DNA from: Nocardioides soli
Lineage (GTDB): Bacteria; Actinomycetota; Actinomycetes; Propionibacteriales; Nocardioidaceae
Length of the DNA: 64,000 nucleotides
Assembly: GCF_014191495.1 (NCBI RefSeq)
Contig: NZ_JACHWR010000005.1
Location: 186,001 to 250,000, forward strand
Direction of reading: 5' to 3'
This document shows positions 24,280 through 32,808 of the stretch, in pieces; positions within the stretch are counted from its first letter, which is position 1, and every line of letters starts with the position of its first letter. The notes below the pieces were generated by a model that was not told the origin of the DNA, made no database searches, and worked only from the letters and a program-made list of their open reading frames with translations. Both the position numbers and the translations under genes were made by a program.

Positions 24280-27200
24280 TCAGCGCCGGACGCGAACCCG
24301 CATCGCCGCCGTCCAGGAGCCCTGCCCGGCGGTGTTGACGGCGGCGACCCGGAAGTGGTGCGCGCCGCGCTTCGGCGTCCGCACCGTGGCGGCGAGTCGC
24401 GCGGAGCGGCCGTCGCGCACGGTCACCCAGTGCTTGCCCGACCGGCGCTGCACCACGTAGTCGGTGACCGGGGCACCACCCGTGGTGGCCGGTGCCGTCC
24501 AGCGCAGCTGCACGCTGCGGCCGCGCACGGTGGCCTTCAGCGACCGCGGGGCGGACGGCGCGACCGCCGTCGGCTCCGGCTGCGGCTGGGGCCCGGGGGT
24601 GGGCTGCGGCTCGGGCTGCGGGTCGGGCTGTGGGTCGGGGCCTGGCGAGGTCTCCGGCGCGGTCGGGACGGCCGACACCGGGTCGGAGGACCAGCCGGGA
24701 CCCTCGGCGTTGTACGCCGTGACCCGGAACCGCACCTCGGTGTCGTTCGCCAGTCCGGTGGCGGTCCAGGTGAGCTCCGCGGCGGTGACCCGGGCGACCC
24801 GGTCCCACTGCTCGCCGTCGGTGGACCGGGAGACGTGGTAGCCGAGGACCGGGGTGCCGCCGTCGTCCTCCGGCGCCGTCCAGGTGAGCGTCACCGTGCC
24901 GTCGCCGGGCTCGGCGCGCAGGTCGCGGGGGGCGCCGGGCGGGGCGGCCTCCTGCTCGGTCGCGTAGCCGAGGTCGACGACCAGGTCCTCGTCCTCGCCC
25001 AGCTCGAAGGCGAGGGACTCCTCGTCGAGCGTCGACACGTAGCCGGCGGGCGCGTAGTGGCGGAAGCTGTAGGACTCGCTGACCAGCCGCTCGATCCGGT
25101 AGTGGCCCTGGTCGTCGGTGTCGGAGCACGGGTACCACTCGAGCGCGGGGGAGCGCACGCACACCTCGGCGCCCGGGAGCACCGGCTCGCCGGCGTCGCG
25201 CACGCCGTCGCGGTCACGGTCGTGGAAGACCACGCCGCGCACCACGCCGTCGGGACCGTCGACCCCGAGGTGGACGGTGCCGGTGCCGTTGCGGCCGACG
25301 TCGACCACGGCTGCGGACGCCGGGGTGGTCTGGTCCCAGCCGTGCCAGGGCGACACGGAGAGCTCGATGGTGCCGTGGGGGAGGGCGGGGAGCCGGTAGG
25401 TCCCGTCGTCGTCGGTGAAGATGCAGTGGTCGGCCTTGAAGTGGCGGTCCACCGCACACACCCGGGTGTCGGCGAGACTCGGCTCACCGGCGTCGCGCGC
25501 GCCGTCGCGGTCGCGGTCGTGGAAGACCTGCCCGGTCACGGTCGCGGTGCCGGTGACCACGCCGAGGTCCAGCTCCTCGACGGTCTCGTCGGACGAGACC
25601 GCGGCAACGCGATGGCCGGTCGAGTAGGAGCCCTCCGGCAGTGAGGGGTGGAGATCGATCGTGCCGGCGATCAGCGACCCGATCTCGTAGCCCCCGCCGC
25701 TCCCGCTGGTCACGGAGTCGGGGTGGCACGCGCCGCCCATCGGGATGTTGACGCAGGCGATCTCCAGGCCGGAGAGGGGAGCCTCGCCGGCGTCGCGAAC
25801 GCCATTGCGGTCGGCGTCCTCGTACACGACGCCCCGCACCTTGGCGTCGCCCTCCTCGGGGAAGGGGCGACGGTCGGTCAGGCCGAAGTCGACCTTCCCC
25901 CAGCCGGCGCCGTTGCGGATCTGGACCACCTGCGGCTGCAGGTCGGCCGGCGTCGTCTGGATGCGAGGTCCGACGCCGAGGGCGATCAGCCAGGTGCCGT
26001 CGGCGAGGCCGTCGAAGGTGAAGCGGCCGACCCCGTCGGTCCCGGTCCAGGTGCGCTCGAGGCGTCGGGTGCCGTCGAGGCGGTACGCGGAGAACCCGAC
26101 GTAGGGGTAGGTGTGGGCATCGATGCCCCGCTCACCGTCGTCCCGCCTGCCGTTGAGGTTCGCGTCGTCGTAGATGGTGCCCCGGATCTCGGGGACGTCG
26201 AGCTGCTCGAAGTCGTCGGTGGTCACCGTGGTCTGCGGGCCGTCGGTGGAGAGGTTGTCGTCCCCGTCGACCGCCTGCACGGTGAAGGTGTACGTCGTGC
26301 CGGGGGCCAGGCTGTCGACGACGTGGGTGCGCGCCGCGGCGTCGAGTGTCGCGATCTGGGTGTCGCCCCGGAAGACGCGGTAGCCGGTGACGCCCTGCTC
26401 GTCGGTCGCCGCCTCCGTCCACCGCAGCGTGACCGAGGTGTTGGTGACGTCACGGGCGACCAGGCGCGTGGTGTCCGGCCAGGTCGGGACGGTCGCGGCC
26501 GTCGTGACCCGCAGCGTCGGCCCGCCCGTGCTCCAGCCCCCGCCGGCGTCGCCGGCCTCCACGGAGACGGTGTACGTCGTGCCCGGCTGCAGGCCGGTGA
26601 CCCGGAGGGTGCGCTGCGAGCCGGGGACCGTCGCGACCGTCGTCGAGCCGCGGCGTACCCGGTAGCCGGTGACCGCCACGTCGTCGGTGGCGGCGGTCCA
26701 GGAGAGGGTCAACGACCGCGCCTCCACGTCGGTGGCGGTCAGCTCGGAGCCGGACGGCCAGGTCGGCGGGTGCTCCGCGGAGCAGCCCGGGTTCGGCGCC
26801 AGCACGCGGGTCGTGCCGCCGACCTGGGCGACGTGGGAGGTCTCGGTGGCCTCGAACGAGATCGCGCCGACCGGGTCGGTGCGGGTGGCGAGCACCTCGC
26901 CGTCGGCGACGCGGACGAGGCGGCTGGTCATGAAGCTGGCGTCGTTCTGGGTCACCAGCGCGAACATCGACCCGCAGGGGCTGAAGTGCCAGTGTGCGGG
27001 TCCGGTGAGCGTCTCGGAGAGGACCGCGCGGCCCCCGCGCAGGTCGACCAGGGTGGCCTCGACGGAGCTCTGCCCGCTGACGTAGGCGAGCAGGAAGCCG
27101 TGCCCGGTGGGGCTGAAACCCCAGCCGGCGGCGCCGAAGCGTTTGCCGGCGCTGCCGGGCACCGAGAACGAGTAGGTGGTGCTGTACGCCGTGCGCCCGG

Positions 27201-27828
27201 TCGCCGCGTCGAACACCAGGACGCTGGTGGTGGTGCCGCTGGTGCTCCACAGGTGGATGATCCCGAAGTAGGCCCCGTCGGGGCTGAAGCCCAGCGCGGC
27301 GTCGCCGACCTGCACCGTCTGCTGGATCACCGCGGTGGCGGGCTTGGTCGCGGTCAGGTCGTAGACCTGGACCTCGAGCAGGCCGCCGACGACGCGATGG
27401 GTGACGAACCGCTGCTCGTCGGGGCTGAACCCCCACTTCGTGGCCGCCGTGGTGAGGGTGAGCACGGTGGACGAGTCGTCGACCCGGCGCACGGTGAGGG
27501 TGGTCGTGGGCGGTGCGCCCGTGGCGGTGACCCGGTAGCGCGGCTGGTGGTCCTCACCGGGCGCCGACGAGCTGCCGTCGAGCTCGACGTTCGGGGCGAC
27601 GAGGCCGGCCGGGGTCTCGTAGTCGCCCTTCTCCGTGCAGCCGCAGTCGCCGGCGGCGGTGGACACCGGGACGGACGCCGCCGTGGGGGAGGCGGCGTAC
27701 GCGCCCGTCCCGGTGGTCAGGGTGGCCAGCAGGAGCGCCACGACCAGGCCGAGCGTGCCGCCGGACAGCAGTCGTCGCCAGGCGTGGGTGGGCGTCGTGG
27801 AACTCGTGTGTCGGGATCTGCTGGTCAC
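24280..27828 (-). CDS. Large secreted protein: propeller-like domain, FN3 and four SdrD-B/Cna-B-type domains
   Basis: 1182-aa exported protein of unknown role. A signal peptide (basic start, then LGLVVALLLATLTTGTGAYA) is followed by a beta-propeller-like region at about 80-350 with repeating FSPDG-type blades (WGFSPDEQRF, LGFSPDGAYF, WGFSPTGHGF, WHFSPCGSMF). Two FN3 domains follow at about 355-540. Then come four SdrD-B-like domains, each opening with a calcium-loop motif such as VVFHDRDRDGVRDAGEP (about 546, 661, 758, 859). An FN3 domain, a PQPDPQPEPQP linker near 1056 and a last FN3 complete it. No LPXTG or C-terminal membrane anchor is seen. It starts at GTG 27828, 71 bp from divergent purC. 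Confidence 0.75.
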   Translation of the reverse strand: MTSRSRHTSSTTPTHAWRRLLSGGTLGLVVALLLATLTTGTGAYAASPTAASVPVSTAAGDCGCTEKGDYETPAGLVAPNVELDGSSSAPGEDHQPRYRVTATGAPPTTTLTVRRVDDSSTVLTLTTAATKWGFSPDEQRFVTHRVVGGLLEVQVYDLTATKPATAVIQQTVQVGDAALGFSPDGAYFGIIHLWSTSGTTTSVLVFDAATGRTAYSTTYSFSVPGSAGKRFGAAGWGFSPTGHGFLLAYVSGQSSVEATLVDLRGGRAVLSETLTGPAHWHFSPCGSMFALVTQNDASFMTSRLVRVADGEVLATRTDPVGAISFEATETSHVAQVGGTTRVLAPNPGCSAEHPPTWPSGSELTATDVEARSLTLSWTAATDDVAVTGYRVRRGSTTVATVPGSQRTLRVTGLQPGTTYTVSVEAGDAGGGWSTGGPTLRVTTAATVPTWPDTTRLVARDVTNTSVTLRWTEAATDEQGVTGYRVFRGDTQIATLDAAARTHVVDSLAPGTTYTFTVQAVDGDDNLSTDGPQTTVTTDDFEQLDVPEIRGTIYDDANLNGRRDDGERGIDAHTYPYVGFSAYRLDGTRRLERTWTGTDGVGRFTFDGLADGTWLIALGVGPRIQTTPADLQPQVVQIRNGAGWGKVDFGLTDRRPFPEEGDAKVRGVVYEDADRNGVRDAGEAPLSGLEIACVNIPMGGACHPDSVTSGSGGGYEIGSLIAGTIDLHPSLPEGSYSTGHRVAAVSSDETVEELDLGVVTGTATVTGQVFHDRDRDGARDAGEPSLADTRVCAVDRHFKADHCIFTDDDGTYRLPALPHGTIELSVSPWHGWDQTTPASAAVVDVGRNGTGTVHLGVDGPDGVVRGVVFHDRDRDGVRDAGEPVLPGAEVCVRSPALEWYPCSDTDDQGHYRIERLVSESYSFRHYAPAGYVSTLDEESLAFELGEDEDLVVDLGYATEQEAAPPGAPRDLRAEPGDGTVTLTWTAPEDDGGTPVLGYHVSRSTDGEQWDRVARVTAAELTWTATGLANDTEVRFRVTAYNAEGPGWSSDPVSAVPTAPETSPGPDPQPDPQPEPQPTPGPQPQPEPTAVAPSAPRSLKATVRGRSVQLRWTAPATTGGAPVTDYVVQRRSGKHWVTVRDGRSARLAATVRTPKRGAHHFRVAAVNTAGQGSWTAAMRVRVRR

Positions 27829-27899
27829 GAATCGTCTGTTGCGTCGGGGCGCCCGACCGGTTCACTGGTCTGGACCACCGCGGCCCTAGAATCCGCGGT

Positions 27900-28796
27900 G
27901 TGGCCGACCTGAACATCCCGCCCGCGCCCGCGATCGAGGGGGCCACCCACCTCCACTCGGGCAAGGTGCGCGACCTCTACGAGCTGCCCGGCGGCGAGCT
28001 GCTCATGGTCGCCAGCGACCGGATCTCGATCTTCGACTTCGTGCTCGACACGACGATCCCCGACAAGGGCGAGATCCTGACCCGGATGTCGCTGTGGTGG
28101 TTCGACCAGCTCGCCGACCTGGTGCCCAACCACGTGATCTCGACCGACGTCCCCGAGGCGGTCAGGGGCCGTGCGGTGGTGTGCGAGCGGCTGTCGATGT
28201 ACCCGGTCGAGTGCGTGGCGCGGGGCTACCTCACCGGCTCCGGCCTGCTCGACTACCGCGCGACGGCCAAGGAAGGGCACAGCGTCTGCGGGATCGCGCT
28301 GCCGGAGGGCCTGGAGGACGGAAGTCGCCTGCCCGAGCCGATCTTCACCCCCGCCACCAAGGCCGAGCTCGGCGACCACGACGAGAACGTGTCGTACGAC
28401 GCGGTCGCGTCGACGATCGGCGCCGAGCGGGCCGCGGAGCTGCGCGACCTCACGCTCGCGGTCTACGGGCGCGCCGAGGCGATCGCCCGCGAGCGCGGGA
28501 TCATCCTGGCCGACACCAAGCTCGAGTTCGGTGCCCGCCCCGACGGCACCACCGTGCTCGCCGACGAGGTGCTCACCCCCGACTCGTCCCGCTTCTGGCC
28601 GGCCGACGAGTGGCGGCCGGGCCGCACCCAGCCGTCGTACGACAAGCAGATCGTGCGCAACTGGGCGCTCTCGCCCGAGTCCGGCTGGGACCGGTCCACC
28701 GGCGAGGCGCCGCCGGCGCTGCCCGACGAGGTGGTCGAGCGCACCCGCAGTCGGTACGTCGAGGCGTACGAGCTGCTCACCGGCCAGCGCTGGTAG
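27900..28796 (+). CDS. purC: SAICAR synthetase
   Basis: Phosphoribosylaminoimidazole-succinocarboxamide synthase, joining aspartate to CAIR in purine synthesis. The 298-aa protein has HSGKVRDLYELPG near 19-31, LMVASDRISIFDFVL near 35, RGYLTGSGLLDYR near 109 and the signature LADTKLEFG near 200, then the nucleotide loop DEVLTPDSSRFW. The start is GTG 27900 with TAGAAT 7 nt upstream (27887-27892), so it is leaderless. A small hairpin follows the stop. It is divergent from the 1182-aa secreted protein. Confidence 0.96.
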   Translation: MADLNIPPAPAIEGATHLHSGKVRDLYELPGGELLMVASDRISIFDFVLDTTIPDKGEILTRMSLWWFDQLADLVPNHVISTDVPEAVRGRAVVCERLSMYPVECVARGYLTGSGLLDYRATAKEGHSVCGIALPEGLEDGSRLPEPIFTPATKAELGDHDENVSYDAVASTIGAERAAELRDLTLAVYGRAEAIARERGIILADTKLEFGARPDGTTVLADEVLTPDSSRFWPADEWRPGRTQPSYDKQIVRNWALSPESGWDRSTGEAPPALPDEVVERTRSRYVEAYELLTGQRW

Positions 28797-28799
28797 GAG

Positions 28800-28818
28800 C
28801 CGACTCCGGAGGAGTCGG
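28800..28818 (+). terminator. Short hairpin after purC
   Basis: CCGACTCC-GGA-GGAGTCGG starts 4 nt after the purC stop. The stem is 8 bp with no T-tract, so it is weaker than the other terminators here. Confidence 0.55.
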
Positions 28819-28877
28819 GTCGAGAAGTGTCGGCGGAGTGCTGGTCGACCTTCGTGACTCGTGAGTAGGTTGACGGC

Positions 28878-30476
28878 ATGACGACGTACAACCTGGCGAG
28901 CCTCCTCGAGGACAGTGCGGCGAGCTACCCGGACCGGGCGGCGATCGTGTTCGCCCCTCCCGGTGGGCCGAGCCGGAGGCTGTCCTACGCCGAGGTCGAC
29001 GCGTTCGCCAACATGGTCGCCAACCTGTTGGTCTCGCGCGGGATCGGTCCGGGAGACAAGGTCGCGCTGACCTGTCCGAACCTGCCCTACTTCACCGTCG
29101 TCTACTACGGCATCCTCAAGGCCGGCGCGGCCGTGGTGCCGCTCAACGTGCTGCTCAAGGCGCGCGAGGTCGCCTACCACCTGGGCGACTCCGACGCCCG
29201 GGCGTACTTCTGCTTCGAGGGCACGCCGGAGCTCCCGATGGGCGAGGAGGGGTACGCCGGGTTCCAGCAGGCCGACGGCTGCGAGCACTTCTTCGTGATC
29301 ACCGCCGACCTGGCGGCTCCGTCGCCGATCGAGGGCGTCGAGACGATGGCCCAGGCGATGGGCGGCCAGCCGGCCACGTTCGAGGCGGTCGCCACCGACG
29401 AGGACGACACCGCGGTGATCCTCTACACCTCCGGCACGACCGGCCAGCCCAAGGGCGCCGAGCTGCGACACCGCAACATGCGCGACAACGCGCTCTCGGG
29501 TGAGGCGCTCTTCGGCGCCAGCGCCGACCGCCCGGACACCTACCTGTGCGTGCTGCCGCTCTTCCACTCCTTCGGCCAGACGGTCTGCCAGAACGGTCCG
29601 TTCGGGTACGGCGGCACGATCGTGATGCTGCCGCGCTTCGACGCGCGCGGTGCGCTGGACCTGATGAAGCAGGAGCGGATCACCTTCTTCGCCGGGGTGC
29701 CGACGATGTACTGGGGCCTGCTCGGCGCGCTCGAGAGCGCCCAGGCCGACGGCCTCGACGTGACCCAGCTCGCCGACAACCTGCGGATCGCCGTCGCGGG
29801 CGGGTCGGCGCTGCCGGTCGAGGTGCACAAGGAGTTCCAGAAGCGTTTCGGCGTCACGATCCTCGAGGGCTACGGGCTCTCGGAGACCTCGCCGGTGGCG
29901 TCGTTCTCCAAGCACGGCGAGCCGGTGCGGGTCGGCTCGATCGGCGTGCCGATCCCCGGTGTCGAGATGAAGCTGATCGACCCCGCGTCGACGCGCGGGG
30001 CGTGGCGCGACGTCGAGGGCGCCGACGAGATCGGCGAGATCGCGATCAAGGGCCACAACATCATGAAGGGCTACCACGACCGCCCCGAGGAGACCGCCGA
30101 GGCGATCGACGACGGGTGGTTCCGCTCGGGCGACCTGGCTCGGCGCGACGAGGACGGCTGGTACTACATCGTCGACCGCTCGAAGGACATGATCATCCGC
30201 GGCGGCTACAACGTGTACCCGCGCGAGATCGAGGAGGTCCTGATGAGCCACCCCTCGGTCTCGCTCGCCGCGGTGATCGGCGTGCCCGACGAGAGCCACG
30301 GCGAGGAGATCAAGGCCGTCGTGATCAAGGCGCCCGGCGCCGAGATCACCGAGGACGAGCTGGTCGCCTGGAGCAAGGAGCAGATGGCGGCCTACAAGTA
30401 CCCGCGGATCGTGGCCTTCGTCGACGCGCTCCCGATGACCTCGACCGGCAAGATCCTCAAGCGCGAGCTGTCGTAG
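28878..30476 (+). CDS. Acyl-CoA synthetase, AMP-binding (FadD-like)
   Basis: ANL-superfamily adenylating enzyme that activates a fatty or other carboxylic acid to its CoA thioester through an acyl-AMP. The 532-aa protein has the P-loop ILYTSGTTGQPKGAELRHRN near 180-199, ILEGYGLSETSPVASF near 330, the GWFRSGDLARRDEDGWYYIVDR A8 hinge region near 413-434 and the C-terminal catalytic lysine in STGKILKREL. Length fits medium/long-chain FadD-type ligases. TAGGTT ends 6 nt before the ATG, so it is leaderless. Chain length specificity cannot be read from sequence. Confidence 0.88.
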   Translation: MTTYNLASLLEDSAASYPDRAAIVFAPPGGPSRRLSYAEVDAFANMVANLLVSRGIGPGDKVALTCPNLPYFTVVYYGILKAGAAVVPLNVLLKAREVAYHLGDSDARAYFCFEGTPELPMGEEGYAGFQQADGCEHFFVITADLAAPSPIEGVETMAQAMGGQPATFEAVATDEDDTAVILYTSGTTGQPKGAELRHRNMRDNALSGEALFGASADRPDTYLCVLPLFHSFGQTVCQNGPFGYGGTIVMLPRFDARGALDLMKQERITFFAGVPTMYWGLLGALESAQADGLDVTQLADNLRIAVAGGSALPVEVHKEFQKRFGVTILEGYGLSETSPVASFSKHGEPVRVGSIGVPIPGVEMKLIDPASTRGAWRDVEGADEIGEIAIKGHNIMKGYHDRPEETAEAIDDGWFRSGDLARRDEDGWYYIVDRSKDMIIRGGYNVYPREIEEVLMSHPSVSLAAVIGVPDESHGEEIKAVVIKAPGAEITEDELVAWSKEQMAAYKYPRIVAFVDALPMTSTGKILKRELS

Positions 30477-30482
30477 GGGGCC

Positions 30483-30524
30483 GGTGGTTTCGAGACAGGC
30501 GCTAGGGCGCCTTCCTCAACCACC
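30483..30524 (+). repeat. REP-like element GGTGGTTTCGA...CTCAACCACC
   Basis: GGTGGTTTCGAGACAGGCGC and CGCCTTCCTCAACCACC form imperfect ends of a 42-bp element, just after the acyl-CoA ligase stop. It shares both ends with the elements at 30545 and 32751 and, inverted, at 4127. Confidence 0.7.
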
Positions 30525-30544
30525 GTGATCCCCAGCGTGGACCG

Positions 30545-30623
30545 GGTGGTTTCGAGACAGGCGCCGGGACACGTGGATCACGGTGGTTGAGGAGGTTGCG
30601 CTAGCAACCGTCTCGAAACCACC
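30545..30623. repeat. Composite inverted REP-like element
   Basis: GGTGGTTTCGAGAC opens and GTCTCGAAACCACC closes the element. Internally GGTGGTTGAGGAGGTTGCG repeats the CTCAACC end. Its GATCACGGTGGTTGAGG part is also an inverted copy of the CCTCAACCACCGTGATC end of the preceding element. This gives a BIME-like cluster between two convergent genes. Confidence 0.7.
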
Positions 30624-30632
30624 GCAGGCGGT

Positions 30633-31136
30633 CTACTCGAACGGGTTCGGCAGCGCCCCCGGCAGCTTGGCGAGCAGCTCTCGCGCCTGGGCGGCGACCT
30701 TGTGCTCGACGAGCACCTCGTAGCGGGTCGCGACGACCTGGGTGATCGAGGAGAAGTCCCGCCGCCCGCGGGTCAGGGCGTAGCCGAGCAGCGCCCAGAT
30801 GACGCCGAAGACCGCGCCGAGGGCGACGGTCGAGAGGATCATCGCCAGCACGTTCTCGTCGACGAAGAACGAGAAGATCAGGCCGACGAAGAGCCCGAGC
30901 CAGAGGCCGGACAGCACGCCGCCGAGGGCCACCCGGCCGGTCGTCAGCCGTCCGGTGATCCGCTCGACCCGCTTCAGGTCGGTGCCGACGATCATCAGGT
31001 GCTGCACCGGGAACTGGTTGTCGGCGAGGAAGTCCACGGTCTTCTGGGCGGCCGCGTAGTCGTCGTACACCGCCAACGACTGCGGGAACTCGAGTCGCAG
31101 CGGGTTGGCTCCGGGGACACCGGTCGACATGCTCAT
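30633..31136 (-). CDS. Small membrane protein of the general stress protein 17M-like (YflT) type
   Basis: 167-aa protein. The N-terminal domain has LAVYDDYAAAQKTVDFLADNQFPVQHLMIVG, a ferredoxin-like fold seen in general-stress YflT-domain proteins, ending in GRLTTGR. Two membrane helices (GGVLSGLWLGLFVGLIFSFF and MILSTVALGAVFGVIWALLG) are followed by a cytosolic tail with a second small alpha/beta region (YEVLVEHKVAAQARELLAKL). ATG 31136 has GGGAGCC directly upstream. It is divergent from purS by 100 bp. A stress role is inferred from family resemblance only. Confidence 0.75.
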   Translation of the reverse strand: MSMSTGVPGANPLRLEFPQSLAVYDDYAAAQKTVDFLADNQFPVQHLMIVGTDLKRVERITGRLTTGRVALGGVLSGLWLGLFVGLIFSFFVDENVLAMILSTVALGAVFGVIWALLGYALTRGRRDFSSITQVVATRYEVLVEHKVAAQARELLAKLPGALPNPFE

Positions 31137-31236
31137 GGCTCCCAGTGTGCCCGAGTTCCCGGTGTCCTGCCCGCGCCGTACCTCCCGCTCCGAGCCCGTG
31201 CCGCCCGGCGCGGGGCGGCCCTCGTAGACTGGCGGC

Positions 31237-31488
31237 GTGCCGCGAGTAGTCGTCGACGTGATGCCCAAGCCCGAGATCCTCGACCCGCAGGGGAAGGCCG
31301 TCCTCGGCGCCCTGCCCCGGCTGGGGTTCCAGGGGGTGACCGACGTCCGCCAGGGCAAGCGCTTCGAGCTCGAGTTCGACGGCGACGTCGACGACGCGGT
31401 GCTCGCCGAGGTCGAGAAGATGGCCGAGACCCTGCTCTCCAACCCGGTGATCGAGAACTACGTGGTCCGGGTGGAGGAGACGGCGTGA
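31237..31488 (+). CDS. purS: FGAM synthase subunit PurS
   Basis: 83-aa small subunit of the three-part formylglycinamidine ribonucleotide synthase (PurS-PurQ-PurL), which bridges the amidotransferase and synthase subunits. The sequence shows the PurS pattern MPRVVVDVMPKPEILDPQG, then GFQGVTDVRQGKRFELEFDG and a C-terminal VIENYVVRVEE strand. The GTG start has TAGACT 6 nt upstream (31225-31230), so it is leaderless. The stop overlaps the purQ start by 4 nt. Confidence 0.93.
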   Translation: MPRVVVDVMPKPEILDPQGKAVLGALPRLGFQGVTDVRQGKRFELEFDGDVDDAVLAEVEKMAETLLSNPVIENYVVRVEETA

Positions 31489-32153
31489 AGGTCGGCGTCG
31501 TCACCTTCCCCGGCTCCCTCGACGACGTCGACGCCCAGCGCGCGGTCGTCATCGGCGGCCACGAGGCGGTCGCGCTGTGGCACGGCGACCACGACCTGCG
31601 CGGTGTCGACGCCGTGATCCTCCCGGGCGGCTTCTCGTACGGCGACTACCTGCGCTGCGGCGCGATCTCCCGCTTCTCCCCGGTGATGGCCGAGGTGATC
31701 GAGGCGGCGGGCCGGGGCATGCCGGTGCTCGGCATCTGCAACGGCTTCCAGATCCTCTGCGAGTCCCACCTGCTGCCGGGTGCGCTGATCCGCAACGACC
31801 ACCGCAAGTTCGTCTGCCGCGACCAGCGGCTGCGCATCGAGAACAACCGCACGCCCTGGACCTCGTCGTACGACGAGGGCGCCGAGATCACCGTCGTCCT
31901 CAAGAACGGCGAGGGCGGCTTCGTCGCCGACGCCGACACTCTCGACCGGCTCGAGGGGGAGGGGCGGGTCGTGGCCCGCTACCTCGACGTCAACCCCAAC
32001 GGCTCGATGCGCGACATCGCCGGCATCGCCAACGACCGCGGCAACGTCGTCGGCCTGATGCCCCACCCCGAGCACGCGGTCGAGTCGCTGACCGGCGCCG
32101 GCACCGACGGGCTCGGCTTCTTCACCGGCCTCGTCGAGGCGGCCTTCGCATGA
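31485..32153 (+). CDS. purQ: FGAM synthase glutamine amidotransferase subunit PurQ
   Basis: Class I glutaminase that supplies ammonia to PurL. The 222-aa protein has VILPGGFSYGDYLRCGAIS near 45, the nucleophile elbow GICNGFQILCES with C85, and the catalytic His/Glu pair in LMPHPEHAVE near 195. The GTG start overlaps the purS stop (GTGA). The stop overlaps the next start (ATGA), giving a tightly coupled purS-purQ-DUF3817 unit. Confidence 0.96.
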   Translation: MKVGVVTFPGSLDDVDAQRAVVIGGHEAVALWHGDHDLRGVDAVILPGGFSYGDYLRCGAISRFSPVMAEVIEAAGRGMPVLGICNGFQILCESHLLPGALIRNDHRKFVCRDQRLRIENNRTPWTSSYDEGAEITVVLKNGEGGFVADADTLDRLEGEGRVVARYLDVNPNGSMRDIAGIANDRGNVVGLMPHPEHAVESLTGAGTDGLGFFTGLVEAAFA

Positions 32154-32605
32154 GCACCATGAGTCCGCTCCGCCTCTTCCGGCGGGTCGCGATCGCCGAG
32201 GCCGTCACCTGGGCGCTGCTGCTCGTCGGCATGTTCCTCAAGTACGTCACCGAGACCACCGAGCTCGGCGTCCGGATCTTCGGCATGGCCCACGGCGTGG
32301 TGTTCGTCGCCTACTGCCTGACCACGGTGGTCGTCGCCGTCGACCAGCGCTGGTCGGCGGGTCGCGCCCTGCTCGGCCTGGCCGCCGCCGTCCCGCCGTT
32401 CTTCACGGTGCTCTTCGACCGGTACGCCGAGAAGCGGGGCGCGCTCGGCACCGCCTGGCGGCTCACCGCCTCCGAGCCGCGGGGCGGCCTGGACCGCCCG
32501 GTGTCCTGGCTGCTGCGTAACCCGGCCCGGGGTGCGGTCGCCGGCGTGATCGCCGTCGTCGCCCTCACCGGCGTCGCGCTGCTGGTCGGTCCGCCCGCCA
32601 GCTGA
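32150..32605 (+). CDS. DUF3817 membrane protein coupled to purQ
   Basis: 151-aa protein with three or four membrane helices (AIAEAVTWALLLVGMFLKYV near residue 14, FGMAHGVVFVAYCLTTVVVA near 44, LLGLAAAVPPFFTVLFDRY near 74, AGVIAVVALTGVALLVG at the end). The first about 95 residues match the DUF3817 pattern, with EAVTWALLL, KY and HG-H/VFVAY conserved. The function of the family is unknown. The ATG overlaps the purQ stop by 4 nt, so expression is tied to purine genes. Confidence 0.8.
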   Translation: MSTMSPLRLFRRVAIAEAVTWALLLVGMFLKYVTETTELGVRIFGMAHGVVFVAYCLTTVVVAVDQRWSAGRALLGLAAAVPPFFTVLFDRYAEKRGALGTAWRLTASEPRGGLDRPVSWLLRNPARGAVAGVIAVVALTGVALLVGPPAS

Positions 32606-32642
32606 CGCCGCACCCGGCACGGGCGGTGGTGAGTGGCGTGGC

Positions 32643-32738
32643 GGGGTTTCATCAAGGGATGAGGGCGACGTCGCGGTTCCCCGGCTGAGCTCACCTGGGG
32701 AGGCGTCGGTCCACCGTCATCCCTTGATGAAGCGCCCC
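32643..32738. repeat. CATCAAGGGATGA hairpin element, copy 1
   Basis: Outer arms CATCAAGGGATGA and TCATCCCTTGATG, flanked by GGGG/CCCC, pair perfectly. A conserved centre CCCCGGCTGAGCTCACCTGG lies between them. A second copy with the same architecture is at 57671-57759 in reverse orientation. Confidence 0.65.
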
Positions 32739-32750
32739 GTCTGCGGAGAC

Positions 32751-32798
32751 GGTGGTTTCGAGGCTCAGGCGCCAGGGCGCCTTCGCACCTCAACCACC
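32751..32798 (+). repeat. REP-like element GGTGGTTTCGA...CTCAACCACC
   Basis: It starts GGTGGTTTCGAGGCTCAGGC and ends CGCACCTCAACCACC, with an inner GGCGCCAGGGCGCC palindrome. It sits 10 nt from the stop of the DUF1906 gene. Confidence 0.7.
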
Positions 32799-32808
32799 GT
32801 GGCGGGGC

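Noticed and set aside
24280..27828. LPXTG-anchored adhesin
   Set aside because: The C-terminus ends with an FN3 domain and a short basic end (VRVRR); no LPXTG, hydrophobic span or sortase gene is visible.
27825..30299. 824-aa minus-strand open frame over purC and the acyl-CoA ligase
   Set aside because: Antisense shadow spanning two recognisable genes and a promoter.
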